Source of the DNA: Rehmannia glutinosa
Taxonomy: Eukaryota > Streptophyta > Magnoliopsida > Lamiales > Orobanchaceae
Length of the DNA stretch: 64,000 nt
Direction: 5' to 3'
Assembly (NCBI GenBank): GCA_016081115.2
Contig: CM071936.1
Location: 78,655,262 to 78,719,261 of the forward strand
Below the pieces are notes generated by a model. It saw only the letters and a program-made list of their open reading frames with translations. It made no database searches and was not told where the DNA came from. Made by a program: the position numbers and the translations under genes. Shown one piece after another: positions 58,726 through 64,000 of the stretch. Every line of letters begins with the position of its first letter. Within the stretch, counting starts at the first letter, position 1.

Positions 58726-59469
58726 TAGAGATGTCAATAAGGGTCAACTCGTCCCGAGGCATAAGAGCTTGAAAAATATATGCCCAACCCTAGCCCAACA
58801 GGGTTAAGGTCGGGTCAGAACTGACCCTATAATTTTTGATAAAATCACGCCCTTATAAATTTAATCCCAATCAAATCAAATATAACATAATCTAATAAAA
58901 AGTAAATAACAATAAATGAGATTTCTTCTAAATAAGTTTATGAATTAATAAATTAACATCAATAATCTATTGTTCCAACAATGTTCATCTTCATCAATTA
59001 TAGTTTGTCAAGTTTAAATGATAATTGATAAATGAGACCAAAAAATAGATTTGGTAGTGCTGTTAGTGTAAATTTAAATATAAATCTATAAAATACAAAA
59101 AAATTGTTGAGAGAAAAGCCCTAAGGGTCGACACGAATCTAGCGACCAATTAAAATTGGGCAAAAGTCTCATGTTATAAGAACCTATGAAATATAGATCC
59201 AGCTACAAATTTTTAGGGTGGGGCTAGAGTTGGCCCTTGAGACGCGAATAGGATCTTCTATTCCAAGATGGTGTTTCATCTCCTATTCCACCGCACGGAT
59301 GATTGACACGTGTATAGAAGTTATCATATAGGCGTGATTTATGCTCCAAAATTAATATGGTAACTTCTATACACGTATCAATCATCCGTATGTTAGAATA
59401 GAAGATGAAACACTATTTTGGAATAAAAAATCTCATCTATTTAAGACGGGGCCATTTTTGACATCTCTA
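58726..59469. mobile_element. hAT-like MITE with perfect 12-bp terminal inverted repeats
   Basis: TAGAGATGTCAA at 58,726-58,737 and its exact inverse TTGACATCTCTA at 59,458-59,469. Tips of this type (YAGNGATGTCAA) are common in plant hAT MITEs. No matching 8-bp duplication was found. The interior is AT-rich with no ORF and contains another foldback. Confidence 0.65.
59251..59434. mobile_element. Foldback element, arms about 79 bp
   Basis: The arms 59,251-59,329 and 59,355-59,434 are imperfect inverse copies (for example GTTTCATC...GGATGATTGA and CACGTGTATAGAAGTTA) around a 25-nt loop. It is nested in the hAT-like MITE and carries a CACGTG at 59,307-59,312. Confidence 0.8.
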
Positions 59470-59646
59470 CGGCCATAATCAATCAATTTACTACTATTTC
59501 TACTTTTGTCCCTATCTATGTCGGTACAATCTTTCCACTTTCGAACACACATTAGCATCAACCAATGAACCTGAATTTCTTTCATCAAATATTTCTCCCC
59601 AGAAAAGCCCTTCAACCTACCCCTTACCCCGGCGTCTCCCGCACAA

Positions 59647-60020
59647 CACGTGTCCTCCCACAAGGGCAAATTTGTCCCCACAAAACACACGTCAGCAAAC
59701 GCAAAAAAAAGAACCCCAACACACCTCGCGACACGTGGCGGTTTTTAACAAAGGAGGATCATGTCGACTGGGGTTTTGAAAAAAAGGGACACGTGGCGGC
59801 ATCTCAAAGGGACGCGCTAGCAGTTGGGAGGCGGGAAATTCTTTTTCCATACTTCCAGAAACTTCCTGTAACTCCTGGTGGAGAATCGCTGACGGAACTA
59901 GCGGCTCATATTTCGCCACGTGTAGTGTGGGCCACGTGAGTATCCGACGTGGCACCCGCGCTCGCCCGAAATTGATACGCCCCCTTTTTATGGCTTTAGG
60001 GCACTTTCCACTCTGCAAGA
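59647..60020 (+). promoter_or_regulatory. G-box-rich proximal promoter of the RCC1-family gene
   Basis: Five CACGTG boxes (59,647; 59,732; 59,790; 59,917; 59,933) plus GACGTGGC at 59,946 lie in a GC-richer block ending about 230 bp before the ATG. A TATA-like TTTTTATGG is at about 59,985-59,993. G-boxes bind plant bZIP and bHLH factors (HY5, PIF, ABF types), so light or ABA input is possible; this is inference. Confidence 0.6.
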
Positions 60021-60174
60021 CGAACTGAAAATTTTTGCTCACTGTTACACAGAATTATTCATCCTTTATATTTTCCTTTTTTTGGGTAATTTCGACGCGT
60101 AAAATTGCGTGAGAGAATTTGAATTGTTTGCTTTCGGGGGTCGTAAAAGCATTTTATTTGTATTTGTAGTAGGA

Positions 60175-62787
60175 ATGGATGTAGATGGGGAAGGAGGTGA
60201 AGAAAGTGTGAAAATGGAGGAGAAATTGGTGTTTATGTGGGGGTATTTGCCGGGGGCATTGCCGCAGAGAACGCCTATTTTGTCTCCGGTGGTGGTGCGG
60301 CTGCCGCACGGCGGAAGTTCATGGAAGGATGTCTCTGGTGGTGGCTGTGGTTTCGCCATGGCTATTTCGGGTAACTTGAGTTTAATTTTTGTGTTTTGTT
60401 CCCCTTTTTCTGTAAAATGTTTCATTTTTGCTCGATTCTTGTGGTTGAAGAGTCGACATTGGGTTTTCCAGAGTAATTTGTGTTAACTTTTGCATCTTTT
60501 GGGTAGTATTGGGAAGTGATGTTTTCTTTTTTTGGCTGGTATATTTTTTCAACTTCTGTTTGAAAGTTCTACTGAGCTCTCAATAGCTCCGAGGAAATTC
60601 TTTTACTTCTTTCGCTATGTACTTTTTCCGTTTCTTTTTAATCATTCTGTGCTTAAAAACTGATTAAAAAGCGTAGCATATTGGTGCATTTCTGCAAGAT
60701 TTCTACACAAGCACTGGGCAGTGTTTAGCTATAAGGGTTGATAATTATTTCTATTTTGGCTGTTACTATGGAGGGGTTGATGGGAGGTAGCAAATTCAAT
60801 TTTCGCTTTTGTGTCAAAAACGAGTTGTCAATGAAATTTTGACCATGCGTCTGATCGATGTTTTAATTGTGTAACAAACGAAAGTCATCCTCAAGATGAC
60901 ACTATATTGAACTTTGGAACAGCATTCCAAATTTTTATTTTGCTTCTTGATATAAGTTAGTTGTGCATCTAATTTAGATTGTAGAGGCGCAAGATGAAGA
61001 ACTGAGAGATTTATGTTTTGTCCAGGATTTCACTTAAGCCTAATTTTGATGCAAATACTTGGATTCATACTTCTTGAAGCCAGACACTATATTTAGTACT
61101 GATAAATTTCTAAATTGCTATTGCCAGACTCTGGGAAACTTATTACATGGGGATCGACAGATGACTTAGGTCAGAGCTACGTGACATCTGGGAAACATGG
61201 GGTAATGCAATGTGACATTATTTTCCTATTTACGAACTTGGTTCTTCAGTTTGATTTGCTATAACCTACTTTCTTTACTGATATTGTCAAGGAAATGCCA
61301 GAGCCTTTTCCACTTCCCACTGAGGCCGTAATAGTGAGAGCTGCTGCTGGTTGGGCACATTGCGTTGCTGTAACAGGTACGCCTGAGATATCAACTGATT
61401 AGATAATGTTTTTAATTTCCACTTCAGGCAGCAATGATGGGACATTTAGTTCCCCTATGAGTCTTTTGTTTTCCTCATCACACAAAACACATACAAAGTT
61501 GACTTCCAGTTTAAGCGAATAAAAATAAATGAAAAATTATTTGACTGGCCTTTTTAGAATTGCTGTAGTGTCTTCTACAAACTTTTCTTTTTGGACATAT
61601 TAAATTTACCCTACATGAAAGGAAATTTACATTTTGAGATTATGCCATAGCACTGCCTATATGCATGACCTGCACATGTAATAATGCATATGTAATAATT
61701 TGTCTTGCTCGTGTTTCTGATACATATGTGAAGCAACTCAAAGCTTCAATGGTTTAAATGCAGCGGGTGGGGAAGTTTATACTTGGGGATGGAAAGAATG
61801 TGTTCCTTCTGGAAAGGTATTTGGGGACCCTTCAACAGGGTCAATCACGGAGAAGGATGCATCTGAGAAGCAAAGCTTATTGTTGACTGAGCAAGGTATT
61901 GCTGTCTGATCTTAGGGCTCATAATATACCAAGTCTCATGTTCAAGTTACATGGACTAATATGTTGAAGAGTGATTCCATTACAGTGAGCCCCCGTTCTC
62001 ATGGATCAAGATCCAGTGCTGGGTCAGCGTCTGGTGGCGATAGTAGAGGGGCTGATGAAACTTCTAAGCGCAGACGAGTATCACCAGCTCGACAGGCAGC
62101 TGAAAGCTCATCATCTGCTGACGAAAATCTTTCTGCATTCCCTTGTTTGGTGACACTTAACCCAGGCGTAAGGATTACCTCTGTTGCAGCTGGTGGTCGG
62201 CACACATTGGCATTATCAGGTAATTCATTGTATTGCTTTGTTTAATTGTAACATGGTGCTTCATGAGCAGCAGAGCTGCTATCTTGTATTTTTTTTTTGC
62301 CAAAGTTACAGATGTAGGACAGGTGTGGGGTTGGGGCTATGGAGGTGAGGGACAGTTGGGTTTGGGATCACGGATTAGAATGGTGTCCTCTCCTCATCCT
62401 GTTCCCTGCATCGATTCATCTTTCAACAAGGACCGTTTGATGAGCCTTTCTCGCGGAACCATGAGTTCAGAAGGTCAGGGCTATGGAGTTCCTGGAACTT
62501 ATGTGAAAGCAATTGCTTGTGGAGGCAGGCATAGTGCAGTAATTACAGGTACGGTTGTACAAGTCAATGTGTAAGTGGTCAACTTCTTTCCTTCTTCATT
62601 TCGTTATATGTAGATTCAGTTGCTATCTTCATTTACATTCTGTTGTCGATTACCTAATATATCTTTGGAGAATCTGAAACTGCTGTTAAACATATTTTAG
62701 TCCGCCAACATGGTTGTATTGATGTATATTTTTGTTTCAACAGATGCCGGCGCACTACTAACCTTCGGTTGGGGATTGTACGGGCAG
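60175..62787 (+). CDS. RCC1-repeat family protein (UVR8/RCC1-like), 5' part, seven exons
   Basis: Exons 60,175-60,370; 61,128-61,201; 61,292-61,376; 61,764-61,895; 61,986-62,219; 62,312-62,548; 62,744-62,787. All have GT-AG borders and keep one frame through 334 residues. The ATG is the first in frame. RCC1 blade motifs: FMWGYLPGALPQ (residues about 14-30), LITWGSTDDLGQ (about 70), AAAGWAHCVAVT, VYTWGWKECVPSGKV (about 122-137), AAGGRHTLALS, VWGWGYGGEGQLGLG (about 245), ACGGRHSAVIT and LLTFGWGLYGQ at the end. A Ser-rich insert with SKRRRVSPARQ (about 186-200) looks like a nuclear signal. The family forms a seven-bladed propeller that binds chromatin, GTPases or partners; UVR8 is a member, but this protein has its own insert and is a separate subgroup. 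Three or so blades lie beyond the window. No defects seen. Confidence 0.9.
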
Positions 62788-64000
62788 GTAAGCGCCTAAG
62801 CATTATTACTTGGTCTTATTAGTGTTACATTTTATATGTGTAATACAATGACTTTTGCAATACCTGAATGTTAAACAAAAAGGGAGTACCTGAAGTTAAC
62901 ATTAATCACAAATCTGAAACTTATAGGAAAAATGCATCAGTTCCTTAAGAGAGTTGCCTCTTCACTTGGGTCCTGAGAATTTGGAAGGTGTCACATCTCC
63001 ATCAGAATCTTTTGCATATAAGCGAATTAGATTTCTTGAAATTCTCAACAAGAGACTTATGAAAATGATAAATATTTTATCTACTTTATATTCTTATCTT
63101 TAAATGTCATTCTATTATGGTATTTCAATTTCAGTAAACTGCAATAGAATTATTCAGATAATTTTGTTTTTGTGATGCTCCTGTACTCTATTTTTTCGTT
63201 GGGTCTTCTAGTCCAATAAGGATACATATTTCTAACTACATTTCGGTTAGGTATACTTCATATTTTTCCTCATTTCTGTTAAGCTCTTTGTTGTGTTGCA
63301 GTGCTTGCATTTATTATTGGAGATAGATTCTAGACGGTGAGGCCCGTTTTGGTCTTATCTTATCTGCTTCATGTTTTCAGCCCTGAATATAGTTGTTCCC
63401 TAAAATATTTGAATATACATATTACCAATTTTCATCTACTTTGAACCCTATCACTCTTTGGACCATTACTTCCAAGTATTTGTAAATCTGACTTTTTCAT
63501 TTTTTCAAATTATCACAACCAACCTTTTGTATCAACTAATCAAAACATATTTTTTTTTTTGAAATCATAACTATTTAAAGTTTGATATCCTCAGTTCCAA
63601 TGAAATTCATTTCCAATTTGAACACAATTTTTCTGGATTGAGAATGAGATCAAAATGGAGAAAAGAAACCAACAGGAGCCTGAACATCAATTTGCTTCAC
63701 TCTTTTTGAGTTGAGAAATCAGCTCTCATCAGAATTGGCCTTCACGTCTAACCAAAATGTGTAAGCAACAGATCTCTAACAGCTAACAGCTGTTACAACC
63801 AGGCATTAATTTGTCACGTTGTGATGAAATTGAACTGTACCTGTAAACTGCAATTTAATGCGAATTGAGTGTCAAATACACAGCATTTCCTTGCAGCGTT
63901 AAGTAACGACACTGTAGACCACAATCTACAGCTAATTCCCATCTTTGAACTAGAATGTTATCCTTGATGCTTTCCCACAGTATCCTTGACTTCTGATGTG
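62788..64000 (+). other. Intron 7 of the RCC1-family gene, running off the window
   Basis: It begins with GTAAGC after LYGQ (phase 0). The following blade, expected to start with a CGQG-type sequence, is not found up to 64,000. The stretch is AT-rich without a supported ORF. Confidence 0.7.

Noticed and set aside
60066..60425. Minus-strand frame over the first RCC1 exon
   Set aside because: Antisense shadow of a well-supported exon.

Overview
The window is nuclear DNA of a flowering plant, most likely a eudicot; I cannot place it more closely. The evidence is GT-AG introns, Mutator-like (MULE), Helitron, LINE and Ty1/copia elements of plant type, AT-rich spacers, and one host gene of plant RCC1-repeat type. 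About 58 kb is transposable elements nested inside one another. Only the last 4 kb holds a gene that looks intact.

Layout. 1-857 is a 5'-truncated, broken LINE on the minus strand. About 857-25,793 is one MULE. It carries a plus-strand Ulp1/DUF1985-like captured gene (KI-MULE type; about 2.5-5.95 kb) and a minus-strand MuDR-type transposase. The transposase is cut into three pieces (25,047-24,566; 16,819-16,202; 8,347-6,609) by two related copia-type LTR elements. Element A is plus strand, 8,353-16,196, with target duplication GTATG. Element B is minus strand, 16,820-24,565, with its outer LTR truncated. B has gag plus an env-like extra ORF and no visible pol. A has gag plus decayed pol and no extra ORF. 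Next comes element C (plus strand, 26,192-44,584, target duplication TGGTC). Its 5' LTR was hit by element D (minus strand, 26,904-41,164), a 14.3-kb Sirevirus-like element with paired 1,554-bp LTRs, gag, pol and a long coiled-coil env-like region, all decayed. About 45,869-55,915 is a Helitron with a broken RepHel gene and two apparent captured host fragments: a LEUNIG-like exon and B3-domain exons. The Helitron is flanked by two copies of a dispersed repeat. 56-59.5 kb holds hairpin repeats, tRNA-like modules and a hAT-like MITE that contains a long foldback.

From 60,175 seven well-spliced exons encode the first 334 residues of an RCC1-family beta-propeller protein; its 3' end lies outside the window. 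Five CACGTG G-boxes lie in the 530 bp upstream.

The most unusual signals are four. First, family-specific short palindromes (CGACCGGTCG in A/B, CAGCTG in D) cluster both in LTRs and just before the env-like ORF. Second, an AT-rich AACGTG repeat fills the non-coding spaces of the MULE. Third, in D there is a recurrent CAGCTG versus CGGTG/CACCG switch that coincides with frame breaks. Fourth, the Helitron carries captured fragments. Domain names come from memory of the families; no searches were run.
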